Below, in pieces: positions 1 through 10,537 of a DNA stretch of 64,000 nucleotides. Below the pieces are notes generated by a model. The model saw only the letters and a program-made list of their open reading frames with translations, was not told the DNA's origin and made no database searches. Within the stretch, counting starts at the first letter, position 1; each line of letters starts with the position of its first letter. This stretch comes from Pseudonocardia sp. CNS-139 (GTDB lineage Bacteria > Actinomycetota > Actinomycetes > Mycobacteriales > Pseudonocardiaceae): contig MKJX01000166.1 of the NCBI GenBank assembly GCA_001942415.1, forward strand, positions 1 to 64,000, read 5' to 3'. Position numbers and translations under genes: made by a program.

Positions 1-12
1 AGCTCACACGGT

Positions 13-3000
13 TCAGTCGACCTGCGGCACGAAGCCGTATGACGACAGCCGGCGCCGCGCGGTCTCGCGCTCGAACTCCCGGAACAACGGGCCGAACCGG
101 CTCTGCAGCACGAGCGCCTCAACCGTCAGATCCAGTCGGCGCCGCTCCCACAGCTCGGTGAAGCCGTGGCTCACCGCTCCGGCGGCGAGGAACTGCCGTG
201 CGGTGGCGACGCCTCCGTGCTCGCTGAGCAGGCTCAGGAAACGGGTGGCCTTGTACCCGGCTTCGTCCAACGCGCGCTGGTAGAGCCGTCGCATCTCCAC
301 GTCGAACTCGGCTGCCAGGTCCGACGTCGGCTCGCGATCCGATGCCGGATCGTCCGGGACGGCCGCCGTCGCCAGGACGTAGTAGGTGCCACGGCCACGG
401 CCGTTGCGCTCCAGCAGGCCTTCGTGGACCAGTGCTGACAGGACTTCGACGGCCTGGCCTGAGGTGACGTTCAACAACCTGCGCACTGCCTCGTTGGAGA
501 GCGGCCGGTGCCGCGCCGCGCGAAGGACCTGCATCCGCTGGTCCGGCCCGAGCACGAACCTGCGCGGCCCCTTCGGCTCCGACTCGCTCTCGGTCCATTC
601 CGGCAGGACGTAGCGCGTCCCTCGACCCATCCCGGTCCGTCGCAGAAGGCCGTCCTCGACCATCGACTGCAGGAACGCTCGGGCCTCCGCAGTGCTGACG
701 ACGAGGGTCTCAACGACCCACGTGGTCGTCAGCGGCTGTCGCGCAGCCCCGCGGAGCAGCAGCTCTCGGTCCTCCGGATCGATGCCGGCCGACGCGGGTT
801 CGGCGACCGGGTGCTGAACCTGCGCGACAGGGGGCGCCTCGCTGCGACGTTCGTCGATGACCACAACAGGCTGGGGCGGGCGCACCGGCTCGGGCGGCAG
901 AGCGGGATCCGGCGCGAGATCCGGCCTGGGATCCGGTCGGGCCGCAGGCTCCGCACGGCCTGCCTCCTGGTGCTCGTCGGTTTCCGGGATCTCCCCGCCT
1001 CCGGGACCTTGACGGCGGACGGCGCATCCACGCCCATGTCCGCCACGGGCGTTGCGGCTGCGGGTGGTGGCGACAGCGGCACCCAGGCGCCGTCGACGAC
1101 CTCACCAAGTGGACCGATCCCCAGCCGGTCGACGGTGGCCCACACCGGCGCCAGCGCCGCCTCGCGGTCGAGGTAGTAGACCGACTCCCTGATCCGCTCG
1201 AGGTCCAGCCGCAGCGCTTCAGTTCCTGCTCGCGGTCGAGATCGGCGGCGCGCTGCTCCGGCGTGACGTGGAACGCGTCGCCATCGCATTCCACGGCAAG
1301 CTTGCCAGCGGCCCCGGTCACGACGAGATCGATACGCCGTCGGTTGCTCTCGACCTGCGGCGTCACGTGGTACCCGCGGGCGACGAGGTCCAGGAAGACC
1401 CGCTGTTCGAACAGCGAGTCGAAGCGCGGGTGCCGCCGGTCCGGGTCGACGTCCGTGAGCACCTGTTCGAGCACCGACGTGCCCTCCGACACCACATACG
1501 TGAGCAGCGAGTGCCTCAGGTCCCGCTGACTCAGCTGGTCCGGGCTGACCGAGTGGAACAGCCACATCTGATCTTGGGCCCGAGACGCCGCCACGTTGTA
1601 GCTCTGCTCGAAGTTCCGGCCGGTCAGGGCTCGTAGCGGCGAGTTGGGCGCCGCCACCATCGACAGCCAGACGACGTGCCGCTCGTCGCCTTGGAAGTCG
1701 GGTGGCGTACCGACCCGGAGACGCCGCTCCCGCCAGTCCGAGTCGCTCACCCGCTTCTTCAGCTCGTGGTCGATCAGGTCGACCTGCGGCTGGCCCTGCA
1801 GCACGACAACCCCGAACGTGGCGCCGTCGTAGGCCGGATCCGACAGGCACGCCACGACGGACTCGGCGATCGCCTCGGCTTCGACCCGGTTGACGTAGGA
1901 GCTCCGGGTCGGCTCCGTCTCCGCGCCTCGGACGTAGGTGGCGCGAAGCGGCGGCAAACGATCGGCGCCGAACTGCCGTAGCGGCACGAGCGGCGCGTCC
2001 CGGTAGAACATGTTCGACGACCACGTGATGATCTCCGGCATACACCGGAAGTGCTCCCGCAACCGCACGACCTGCCCGAACTTCGTGCGCAGCATCGAGA
2101 AGATGCTGTCTCGCGGGGTGAAGACACTGCGCAGGTACGACGGGACGTCGTGCAGCTCCGCGTCCAGTCGGTCGAACACGGGTTGGAGTGCACCACTCGC
2201 CACCTCGGACGGCGTGCACTGCTTGTCGTCGCCCACCACGATCACCCGCGGCGCCAGCCAGAGCAGGAACGAGCTGGTCAGATCGGCCTGGCTGGCCTCG
2301 TCGACGATCACCACGTCGAACGTGCCGGGCTGCGGCGGGACCGAGGCGAGCACCTGCTGGATCGGCATCACCCAAGCCGGCACAGCAGACTGGGCAACGG
2401 CCATCGCGCCCCGCGCGTCCCGTCGGAACCGTTCGGCATATTTGCCGGTGCCTCGGCCCACGTTCGTCATCGCGTTGCGATAGATCTGCAGCGCCTGCAC
2501 CTGCTCGGCATCCATGCGGGCGAGCGACGACCGCCAGGCACGCTCTGCCGCCAGTTGCGCGGTGAGCGCGCTGACGTCGGCGACCGTGGCGCTCAGCTCG
2601 CCTTCGAGCCGCCGTTCTCTGCCCGGGGTCGTCTGCTCGGCGATCCACGACGCCGCGCACGCCCGCGCCCACGCCTCGGGCCAGTGCTCCAGCCGAACCA
2701 CCCACTCGCGGCGCCCAGGAGTAGCGATGGCCTCGTCGGCGAGTGCGGCCGCTGGCGTTCGTAGGCGTCCGAGCAGCTCGTCCGAGCGGAGCTGATCGGC
2801 CTGCTGACGACGGGCACGATCGAGCCCGCCGATCGCGTGTTCGTAGCCTTCGACCCGGTGGTTGCGCATGGCGTCGACGAGGGCGAGCGTCTCCGGGGCA
2901 CGGTCGGCCGGCCCCGAACCGGCCCACACAGCCGCGGCGGCCTCGTCGATCTCGGCTTGCGCTATCGCGGCCGAACGCGCCCGTGTGACGCTCCACGCCA

Positions 3001-5462
3001 CCGCGGCAACCCGATCCAGCGCAGCCACGCTAAGCAATGCGGGACGGCTCTGAGGCGGAAGCGGAGCGAGCAGCTGATGGAGCTCAGCAGCCGTCGCGAG
3101 CAGCCGATCGACCGCCGCGCAGGCGCGCTGAAGCCCGAGCAGCGCCTCTATCATCACGGGCCGGTCCACGGTGACGTCGACGCCCATGCGCAGCGGATGG
3201 AATGCCGTGTTGATGCGGTTGGCGATTTCGAGGACCCGAAGGTGCCGGGCCGCTGCGTCGGCGGCGCGGGCGGTGACCGGCACAGTCCCGTTGACGAGCA
3301 CCGCGTCGCCGAGCCGTTCCGCGTTCTTCTGCTCGGTGCTCTTCAGGACCCTGCGCAGCGTCCCGCCCTGGGAGAGACGAGCGGCGAGCGCTTCGAACAC
3401 GACCGCCGCATCCGCCGGATCAACCGACGACGCGACCTGGACCCGCGCGAGATCCGCTAGCCGGTCGTGCTCTTGAGCAGTCGTCACAAGCGGGAGCTGG
3501 CCCACCGCCAGGCGCCATGGATGTGCACCGTTGCCCGACAGCAACATGTCCGACGTCCCGAGTGCCCACTGCATGAGCGCGGGCAACCGCCGGAGCTCTT
3601 CCGTGGCTTCCACGACCACTGCGCACACCGGGTCGAGTCGACGCAGCGCTTCCGGCGGAAGCTGCTCCAGCACTGCGACGAGCGAGCCGTCGGCACCCGC
3701 ACGGACCTCATCGCCGTGCGCCACGGTGGCGACGAGCGTCTCGAACCGGTCAGCGGCCATGAGCTGATCGGCCTCGGGCAGGCGCTGGGATCGTCGAGCG
3801 CGGCGTTCTGGACAGTCCTCCTGCAGGAGGACGAGCAGGTCCCTGAACTCGGGAGCGGAGAGCGGGAGGTCGCCGCGTGCGTAGCCGGAGACCCAACCGT
3901 CGCGCTCTCCGGTCTCCGCGATCCTCCGAGCGATCTGGGCGAGCGTGCCCCGGTAGCCGGCAGCGATCTCCGGGTGCTCGTACGTCTCGGACTCGCGTAG
4001 CGCGCGGATCTCTTCGAGCAGGGTCGCTCGGCGACGCCGCGCCTCGGCCCGACGTGCCGTGAGGTCGGCGATCATGCGATCGCTGCGGTCGGGGTCGAAC
4101 TCGGTCCAGCGCGCAGCCATCGTCGCGACGCTCTTCGCCAGGTCGGACTTCCCCTTGGGTGAGGCATCGGTGATCGAGACGCACAGTTCCTGCATTCCGG
4201 GCGGCAGCTTGTCGCGCAACACCCGCAGCGCCTGGGCTTTCTCCGCAGTGACCAGCACCCGCTGGCCGCGGGCGAGCAGTGCGCTGACGAGGTTGGCAAT
4301 CGTATGCGTCTTGCCGGTGCCCGGCGGGCCTTCGACGACACGCCCGTGTCGGAACCGAGCCGCGCAATGATGCGCGCCTGCTCCTCGTTGGCCGGCAGCG
4401 GGAAGAGCGGGTCGTCGGCGAGCTCGCCGGGAGCGAGGGCACCGCAGCTCTCCAGCCACTCGACACGCTCGGGGACGTCGACCGTGTGGATGAGCTGCGC
4501 GAGCCCAGCGGGAGCGGACGCTCCTCGTCGCTCACGTCCTTGATGATCGTGTCGTAGTAGTTGCGAATCGCGTAGGCGCCTCGTCGGCGAGCCACGATCG
4601 CCGGCGCGACGACGAGCTGGGCCCGCTGCCCGGCCGGTCGCGTCCACGTGTCCTCGACGTCGCACTCGATCCGCAGCGCCCGAGGCGCCCACTCCTTCAG
4701 GAACGTGACGATGCCCGCCGACAGCGGGCTCTCGGTCAGTTCGAGCAACCGCTCCCGCAGGACGACCGATCCGGAGGAGTCGAACATGTCGAGTCCGGAG
4801 AGGATCTCGTCGTCCTCAAGCCGAATGCCCTCGTCCTCGGCGAGCACGCAGACCATCTCGCCGGTCTCGGCGTTCTGCTCGACCCGGACCGGCTGGGTGA
4901 CCAGGTGGACACGGAGGTCCCCGGACTCGGCCGGGCCAGGGATGTGAAGCAGCCCGGACGAGAGCACGAGCTCGATCGACTCGGGCCGATCCGCGGCGAG
5001 CCGGCTGAGGTCGAACAGCGTCTCGAAGACCCGTTGCCGTGGCCGCCGCGCTTGCTCCCGCACCGCCCACGGCCGCCACACCTCGTGCATCCACGAGTCG
5101 AACGCCGACCGGACCTCCGGAGCTTCGTGGAGTGCCACGTCTCGGCCGTGGAGCGGGCCGCGCGGTCGCAGCGTCGGCTCACGCACATCGTCGGAAGCGA
5201 GGGCGGGGGCCAGCCATTCACGGAGGAGACGCGGCGCCTCCGGCTCGGCCTCACGAGGAACCCGGGTCGCCCGCAGGAGTTCGTCGCCGGGCCCGTCGGG
5301 GACCTGGACAGCGCAGTGATCCTGTACATCGTCGAGCCACAGCACGCTGTCATAGCGCGACGTGTGCCGGATCGGACTGTTCTTCGTGACCGCCAACCGT
5401 CGGAGGACGCCCATCAGCCGCCTGACCCGGTCGCGGATGAGCGGGTCACGATCCGCCTGCAT
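13..5462 (-). CDS. SF1 helicase fused to Vsr-like nuclease and winged helices (frameshifted)
   Basis: Predicted DNA/RNA helicase-nuclease of roughly 1,800 residues. Order from the N-terminus: an uncharacterised region; a Walker A P-loop (GPPGTGKTHT, near 4,320); a helicase insert; Walker B VIVDEASQAD near 2,310; motif VVGDDKQCTPS near 2,240; a C-terminal helicase domain (GDERHVVWLS, NVAASRAQDQ, 1,560-1,680); a Vsr/REase_MTES_1575-like nuclease (RIDLVV and AVECDGDAFH, 1,265-1,370); and two tandem winged-helix units ending GRGTRYVL and GRGTYYVL (370-840). The frame breaks near 4,505, 4,345, 1,215 and 950, yet homology continues through each break, so one gene is meant. Start ATG 5462 follows AGGGG. 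It diverges from an Abi_C-like gene. A role in phage or plasmid defence is inferred from architecture and context; general DNA repair is the alternative. Confidence 0.8.
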
Positions 5463-5906
5463 CGAGTTGCCCCCTGGACACGCATCAGCACGATCGTCCG
5501 CTGGTTCGGGTGTTCGAGGCCGGCTCCCCCGCGGCGCCTCTCCTGAACCTGCTCGCCATCCACACCGCTGTGGGCCACTCATACGTTACGACCGCGATCC
5601 GCTTCTCCTGCACTCGGAGTGCAGGAGATCAACCATTCAGAGCATTGCGGATGCCGATACACGGCTCGACAGCAACATGTCGCTCCGTCTCGACACGTCA
5701 GCATGAAACACGGCGGTGGACCGCAACGATGTCCGCGATGAGACTCAGCCGGGTGCAGCGAATCTGCTGAACGTCACGGCCGCGAGACCGCCACCGAGCT
5801 GACGGAGGAGCCGTTCGATGTGCGCGGAAGCCGCCTTCCGACGAGACCTGTCCGGCTTCGCGGTACCTCACCGTGTAGCGCGAGTTGCTCCGCGGAGCAC
5901 GTGACG
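5463..5906. other. Divergent intergenic region
   Basis: About 440 bp lie between the divergent helicase-nuclease and Abi_C-like genes. It is visibly less GC-rich than most of the window. Both promoters must lie here. The only clear structure is a perfect inverted repeat at 5604-5628. ORF extensions into it from both sides look like non-coding read-through. Confidence 0.5.
5604..5628. promoter_or_regulatory. Perfect 11-bp inverted repeat, 3-nt spacer
   Basis: TCTCCTGCACT and AGTGCAGGAGA are exact reverse complements separated by CGG. The repeat lies about 142 bp upstream of the helicase start and 279 bp upstream of the Abi_C-like start. No T-tract follows, so a regulator-binding operator is more likely than a terminator. 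Confidence 0.5.
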
Positions 5907-6725
5907 ATGGGCGAGCTCGACCTACGGACTATCGACCGGCTGGCGACCCTCATCTGCAGCCATGGCGAGCGGTTCGAACGGAGTGTCCGTGAACTTCGGC
6001 GTTTTCTCGAAGGCGCCGGATGGACGGTCGACTATCCGGGCGGTGCCCGCATCCCGTGGCTGGTCGAGACCATCCGAGCGCACAACCATGATCGCGAGGC
6101 GATCGAGGCTCTGCTCCGGCGTATGATCGACCCGCGCGAGTATGACGGCGGCCTGAGTGATGCACAGGAGTTCGTCGACCGACTCAACCCGGTCCTCACG
6201 ACCGACGGCCTCGAAGTCGGCCATCGAGGAGCCCGGCCGTTCGTACGAAGACTGGACGACAACAACGACGTGCCGCTCGAGGACGTCGCTGGACGACTGG
6301 CCGATCCTGCGCTGCGCGACCAGGTCCGGAACCTGGTACGCAACCCGGCGATGGCACAGATTCTCATCGCACGACTCGACGAGGTGGAGGCGAGCCGGAG
6401 AGCAGGGGCATACCTGCTCGCGGTGATCGGCACGGGATCCTTCGTCGAAGGACTGCTCCACGACATCTTGGTCTCGCGAACACAGACCACGAGGAAGGAA
6501 GAACGAGCGCCACTCGCCGACCTGCTCGCCCGGGCGCACGCGCTCGGTTGGATTCAGCACGACGCCCTGAAGTTCAACGGCTACGTGCGTGAATACCGCA
6601 ACTTCGTCCATCCTCGCCAGCAGCTTGAGAGCGGTCTCTTCCCGGACAACGACACCGTCCTGCTCTGCTGGCAACCGGTGCTCGCCATCATCAACGACCT
6701 GAGAGAACTGCTGCCGCAGACATGA
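5907..6725 (+). CDS. Abortive-infection C-terminal (HEPN-like) domain protein
   Basis: A 272-residue soluble protein. The C-terminal half resembles the Abi_C family: a helix-rich region with GTGSFVEGLLHDIL, then REYRNFVHP and a closing LLCWQPVLAIINDLR. In REYRNFVH the outer Arg and His form an R-x6-H pair, the spacing used by HEPN ribonucleases. The N-terminal half has no domain I recognise. ATG 5907 is preceded by GGAG at a good distance; GTG 5901 is too close to that site. The stop overlaps the next start (ATGA), so the two genes are probably translated together. An RNase-type abortive defence role is inferred from family and from the divergent helicase-nuclease. Confidence 0.7.
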   Translation: MGELDLRTIDRLATLICSHGERFERSVRELRRFLEGAGWTVDYPGGARIPWLVETIRAHNHDREAIEALLRRMIDPREYDGGLSDAQEFVDRLNPVLTTDGLEVGHRGARPFVRRLDDNNDVPLEDVAGRLADPALRDQVRNLVRNPAMAQILIARLDEVEASRRAGAYLLAVIGTGSFVEGLLHDILVSRTQTTRKEERAPLADLLARAHALGWIQHDALKFNGYVREYRNFVHPRQQLESGLFPDNDTVLLCWQPVLAIINDLRELLPQT

Positions 6726-7970
6726 CCGAGCCGCTTTGGAAGCCCGTCGAGGCCGAGCCGACCCAGATCCCGCCTGAGCCGCCGGGGGCGCACCGGTATA
6801 ACCGCCGCGTGACGGAACCCCTCCGCGTGGTCCTCCCCCTCGACGCCGCCGCGAGCCACACCCGCACGACAACCCCTGGGAGATGGTCGCCCGCGGCGAC
6901 GCGGTCACCGTCCACGCCCTGGACGCCCCGACGTCCGGACGGTCGACGTGGCGCCTGCCCTTCGGCCCGACGAGCACGCTGAGCCGGCACCTCCAGCAGG
7001 TCGCGCCGCTGCTCGGCGGGCGGGGAGCGAGTGGGTTCCGCGTCGAGTTCCCGCCCGGCTTCGACGTCGGGAACCTGGTGCCGGCCGCCGGCGGCGGCTT
7101 CCGCGGGCTCGTCGCCGCGGGAAAGGGCGCGAGCCGCATCGGTGGTCACGTGCGGCTCCTGCCGGCCGGTGCGGCGTCGGCGATGCTCGGGCCCGCGCTC
7201 GGGCTGATGGCGATCACGGTCATCACCGAGATGGCGGCCGCGGCCGAGCAGGAGCGGAAGCTGAAGGCGATCCTCGGCACCGTCGAGCGGATCGACGCGC
7301 GGCTGCGCCTGGAGACCGACGCCCGGCTGCGCACCGCGGAGCAGGCGATCCGGCAGCGCACTCGGCGCTGCTCGACCGCGCGGCGATCCCCGAGAGCATC
7401 GGGCTCGGCGCGGCCATGAGCCACGTGCAGGACATCCGCAACATGTCCGCCGCCCTCATCGACGGCTGGGAGCGGGTCGCGGCCAAGCACGGCGACCCCG
7501 GCGTGCCCGGCAGCTCGCTGCGCAAGGACCTCGGGGACGTCGGCCGGATCGGCTGGGACGGGTTCGCCGATGCCGTCCGCACCGCCCACCTCGCGACGCA
7601 CCTCGACAGCCGACGGCTCGTGCTCGTGGCGGCCGAGGCGCAGTTCCGCAACCCCGGCGCGCCGCTGGAGCACCTGCGTCAGGCAGTCGAGGCCGACATG
7701 GCGGAACGGGCGCAGGACCTGCGGCGGCTGCGCACGGTGCTCGGGCGGCTGGCCGGCACTCCGCTCACACTGTCGGCGTGGGACTCGGGTGTGCTCCCGC
7801 ACCTGATCACCGACAAGGCCACCGAGAACGCGCGCACGCAGGCGCTGTTCGGAGGCCTGGCCACGGCGTCGGACGGCGTGAGCGAACCCGCGTGGGCGTC
7901 GGCAGGGTTCGACGCGGAGCTGACCCCGAGCGGTGACGTCCGGATCCTCGAACCCGTCGGCGCCGGGTAG
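6722..7970 (+). CDS. Membrane/coiled-coil protein of unknown function (frameshifted)
   Basis: About 415 residues, overlapping the Abi_C-like gene by 4 bp. I do not recognise the family. The N-terminal 150 residues look globular (NPWEMVARGDAV, RVEFPPGFDVGNLV). One hydrophobic stretch follows (LGPALGLMAITVITEM), then a charged, probably coiled-coil segment (QERKLKAILGTVERIDARL) and an alpha-helical C-terminal half. The frame breaks near 6,865 and 7,358; reading continues convincingly in the next frame each time. GTG 6811 is an alternative start. Translational coupling suggests it works with the upstream HEPN-like protein, perhaps as antitoxin, sensor or membrane effector; that role is inference. 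Confidence 0.6.
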
Positions 7971-8004
7971 CAGCCGACGGGTTCACGCACGTGAACAGGA
8001 CCAC

Positions 8005-8027
8005 CCTTCCTCGACAGCGAGGGAAGG
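8005..8027 (+). terminator. Stem-loop after the membrane/coiled-coil gene
   Basis: CCTTCCTCG and CGAGGGAAGG pair with one bulge around an ACAG loop. It lies 35 bp after the previous stop and 19 bp before the next start. A second small inverted repeat, GTTCACG/CGTGAAC, is at 7981-7996. Either could terminate the first unit or regulate the next gene. Confidence 0.35.
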
Positions 8028-8045
8028 CTTACTTAAGTTCCCTCC

Positions 8046-9036
8046 ATGCTCTCGACCGTGATCGACGCCGACACCACCCGCCGCGAGTTCCTCGCGCTCC
8101 TCGGCGCCGCCGGCCTGCTCACCGCCTGTGCCGCGGAACCCGCGGCCCCGGCCGGGCCCACCACCCGCACCGTGCAGCACCCGCTCGGCACGGCCGAGGT
8201 GCCGGTGACGCGCGCGGGTGGTCGCGCTCGACCGGCGCGCCGCGCTCCCCCACCTGCTCGCCCTGGGTGTCACGCCGGTCGGCGCGCTCACGTACGAGAG
8301 CATCATCGGCACGCCGTTCCCGCCGGTCGTGGCCGACCGGGCGCGGGACGTGACCGTGCTCCCGACCGGCGGCGGGGCGGACGACCCGAACCTGGAGGCC
8401 GTGGCGGCGCTGCGGCCCGACCTGATCATCGGCTGGACCGACGGCATCGAGGAGCAGTACACGGCGCTGTCCGGGATCGCGCCGACCGTGGCCGTCGACG
8501 TCGACTTCACCGACGCGGCGGTCAGCCTCCGCGCGATCGCGGCCGCGGTGGGCCGGGACGCGGAGGCCGATCGCGTGATCACCGCCTTCGAGGAGCGGCG
8601 GAAGGCGCGGCTCGCCGAGATCGGCGCCATCGGGGACGTGTCGGTCGTGCTGAGCATCGGCAGCGGCCAGTTCCGGCTCTACCAGCCGGCCGGGTCGGCC
8701 GTCGCGCGCTGGCTCGCCGAGGCCGGCGGCCGGATCGTGCCGGGCATCGAGGGCACGGACGGCGAGGCTTACGAGGACGAGCTGGTGACGGTCAGCCCGG
8801 AGAACCTCGGGCAGGTCACCGGGGCGACGCTGATCGTCATGGAGAACACCGGCCCCGCCGGGGAGGCCGCGGTCGCCGAGCTGGAGAGCTCGCCGCTCTG
8901 GCCGACGCTGCCCGCGGTGCGCGCGGGCCGGGTGCTGCGGATCAACTCGCAGGAGTCGGTGGGCTCGTACGGCTTCCAGGGCTACGACTCCGTGCTGGAC
9001 GCGCTCGTCGGCCAGTGGACGGCGCTGCCGCGGTAG
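8046..9036 (+). CDS. Iron-siderophore-type ABC substrate-binding lipoprotein (frameshifted)
   Basis: About 330 residues. Residues 1-35 hold a TRREFLALLGAAGLLTAC signal that combines a Tat-like twin Arg with a lipobox Cys, so the protein is probably exported and lipid-anchored. The mature part has the FecB/BtuF fold signature: LRPDLIIGWTDG, an SGIAPTVAV strand and a C-terminal QGYDSVLDAL. It should bind a ferric siderophore or similar ligand for an ABC importer. No permease or ATPase gene lies nearby, so it is an orphan component. The frame breaks near 8,210. No Shine-Dalgarno is seen at ATG 8046. The AT-rich TTACTTAAGTT just upstream could hold a promoter or metal-regulator site, but it matches DtxR/IdeR boxes poorly. 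Confidence 0.8.
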
Positions 9037-9039
9037 CCG

Positions 9040-9867
9040 TCAGCCCGCCTCGTACGGGTGCACGCTGATGACCGTCCCGTCCGGGCGGGCCGACAGGTAC
9101 CCGCTCTCGCCGTAGTCCGAGTTGGTCATGTAGATCGACACCTGCGGCCCGCCGCCGGTGTCGCGGACGAGGATGTAGCGGCTCGTCGGGTCCTCGACGT
9201 GCAGCGTCTCCGGCGCGCCCGCGAAGAGCCCCAGGATCGCGGTCACGTCGATCAGCGCGAGGTCGACGAGCGGCTCGTCGGGGTCGCGGCCGCCCGCGCT
9301 CGTCGGGTCGTCGAAGCCGCCCTTGTAGTAGTAGCTCTGCGCGCGGGCGGGGGCGCCGGGGGCGGGCATCTCGACCACCGCGTAGTCCGGGTAGATCGTC
9401 GCGTCGCCGACGCGGGTCGTCCCGAGCTGGGTGCGCACGGCGTCGAGGAACGTCCGCAACCCCTCCGGGGTGTGGAGCGCGACCGGGCCCACGACTACCG
9501 GCGCGACGTCGCCGCCGCCGGCCGGCGCGGTGCCGGCCACAGCCGGCTCCGGCGCCGGCGCGGTCAGCCGGCCGATCCCGAACGCGGCGCCGACCAGCAC
9601 CAACGCGACGACGACCACCACGCCCACCGTGCTGCGGGGACGGACCGGCGGGCGTTCGCGCAGCTCCGGCATGGGCTGCTGGAGCTGGAGGTCGGATGCG
9701 AGGGCGTGCAGCTCGCCGAGGGTCTTCGCGGCCATGGCGGCCGCGGTGCGGACCCGGTGCTCCTCGCCGTCGAGCTGGCCGTCGGCGTAGGCGGCGTCGA
9801 GGGCCGCGCACAGCTCGCTCCGGTCGAGGTCACGCGCCCTCGTCCTGGGCGACCGGGCGGGCGGCAC
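9040..9867 (-). CDS. DUF1707 domain membrane protein
   Basis: A 275-residue protein. Residues 10-65 match the DUF1707 domain of actinobacteria (DLDRSELCAALDAAYADG, then DGEEHRVRTAAAMAAKTLGE). A single transmembrane helix follows (VGVVVVVALVLVGAAFGIG, about residues 85-105), then a Pro/Ala linker and an outer domain of about 160 residues with no family I recognise. Topology should be cytoplasmic DUF1707 and external C-terminus. GTG 9867 gives the full DUF1707 domain. The upstream SRPBCC gene ends 20 bp before it on the same strand, so they may be co-transcribed. Function unknown. Confidence 0.75.
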   Translation of the reverse strand: MPPARSPRTRARDLDRSELCAALDAAYADGQLDGEEHRVRTAAAMAAKTLGELHALASDLQLQQPMPELRERPPVRPRSTVGVVVVVALVLVGAAFGIGRLTAPAPEPAVAGTAPAGGGDVAPVVVGPVALHTPEGLRTFLDAVRTQLGTTRVGDATIYPDYAVVEMPAPGAPARAQSYYYKGGFDDPTSAGGRDPDEPLVDLALIDVTAILGLFAGAPETLHVEDPTSRYILVRDTGGGPQVSIYMTNSDYGESGYLSARPDGTVISVHPYEAG

Positions 9868-9887
9868 CGCGGGATCGTAGCGGGTCG

Positions 9888-10324
9888 CTACCCGGCGAAG
9901 CGCTTCTGCAGCGCCGCGATCCCGCCCGCGTAGACCCCGCCGGAGAACGTCTTGAGCAGCGACTCCTCCGCCTCGGCGTCGGCGTCGAGCTCCGCCCACC
10001 ACTCGACGAACGCGTGGCCGGTGTCGGTCACCGGCGCGACCCGCATGGTCGAGACGTAGCGCCGCATCCCGAACGGGCTCTCGACGATCTCGTACGAGTA
10101 GGTGCGGGCGGCGTCGTCGAGGCTGACCAGCCGCTCGACGACGGTCCCGCCGCCGCCGTCGGTGAGGCTGCGGACGGCGCCGACCTCGCGCCCGACGCGC
10201 CGGAGAGGAGGGTGCTGGCGGTGGCACCGGGGTGCCAGCCGGGGAAGTCGGCGAAGTCGCGGACGACCGACCACACCTCGTCGGCGGAGGCGGGCACGAC
10301 ACCACTGGCGTACGGACGCGGCAT
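9888..10324 (-). CDS. SRPBCC (polyketide cyclase/dehydrase-like) family protein (frameshifted)
   Basis: About 145 residues. The START-like signature is clear: SADEVWSVVRDFADFPGWHPG near the N-terminus, RLVSLDDAARTYSYEIVESP in the middle and FVEWWAELDADAE towards the end. Members bind small hydrophobic ligands; the substrate cannot be told. The frame breaks near 10,200. It is followed by the DUF1707 gene 20 bp downstream. No biosynthetic neighbours suggest a cyclase role here. Confidence 0.75.
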
Positions 10325-10397
10325 GCGGTGATCCTCGCCCACGGGCAGGTGGTCGCGACACCACATCCGTGCAGCGAAGCCTGTTCGCGCGCGCGGC

Positions 10398-10499
10398 GCG
10401 ACTCGCGTGCCCTCAGAGCGCGACTCGCGCGCACTTTTCCAGCGACTCGCGGGTCGTTTGCGCGAGTCGGGGCCTGGCGGCGCGCGAGTCGGGGCCTGG
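10398..10499. repeat. Cluster of GCGACTCGCG direct and inverted repeats
   Basis: Three direct copies of GCGACTCGCG (10398, 10420, 10442) are followed by two inverted CGCGAGTC copies (10461, 10483). The inverted copies sit in an 18-bp direct repeat GCGCGAGTCGGGGCCTGG with a 22-bp period. The block fills the space before the M13 peptidase gene. The direct and inverted halves could fold into alternative hairpins. Confidence 0.75.
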
Positions 10500-10537
10500 G
10501 TGCGCGCGCGTGGCGCGGCGGCGCGGGCACGCCGGGC

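Noticed and set aside
8020..8045. DtxR/IdeR iron box before the siderophore-binding lipoprotein
   Set aside because: TTACTTAAGTT is AT-rich but matches the 19-bp consensus poorly and is not symmetrical enough.
10398..10499. CRISPR array
   Set aside because: Units are short, uneven and partly inverted, and no cas genes are present.
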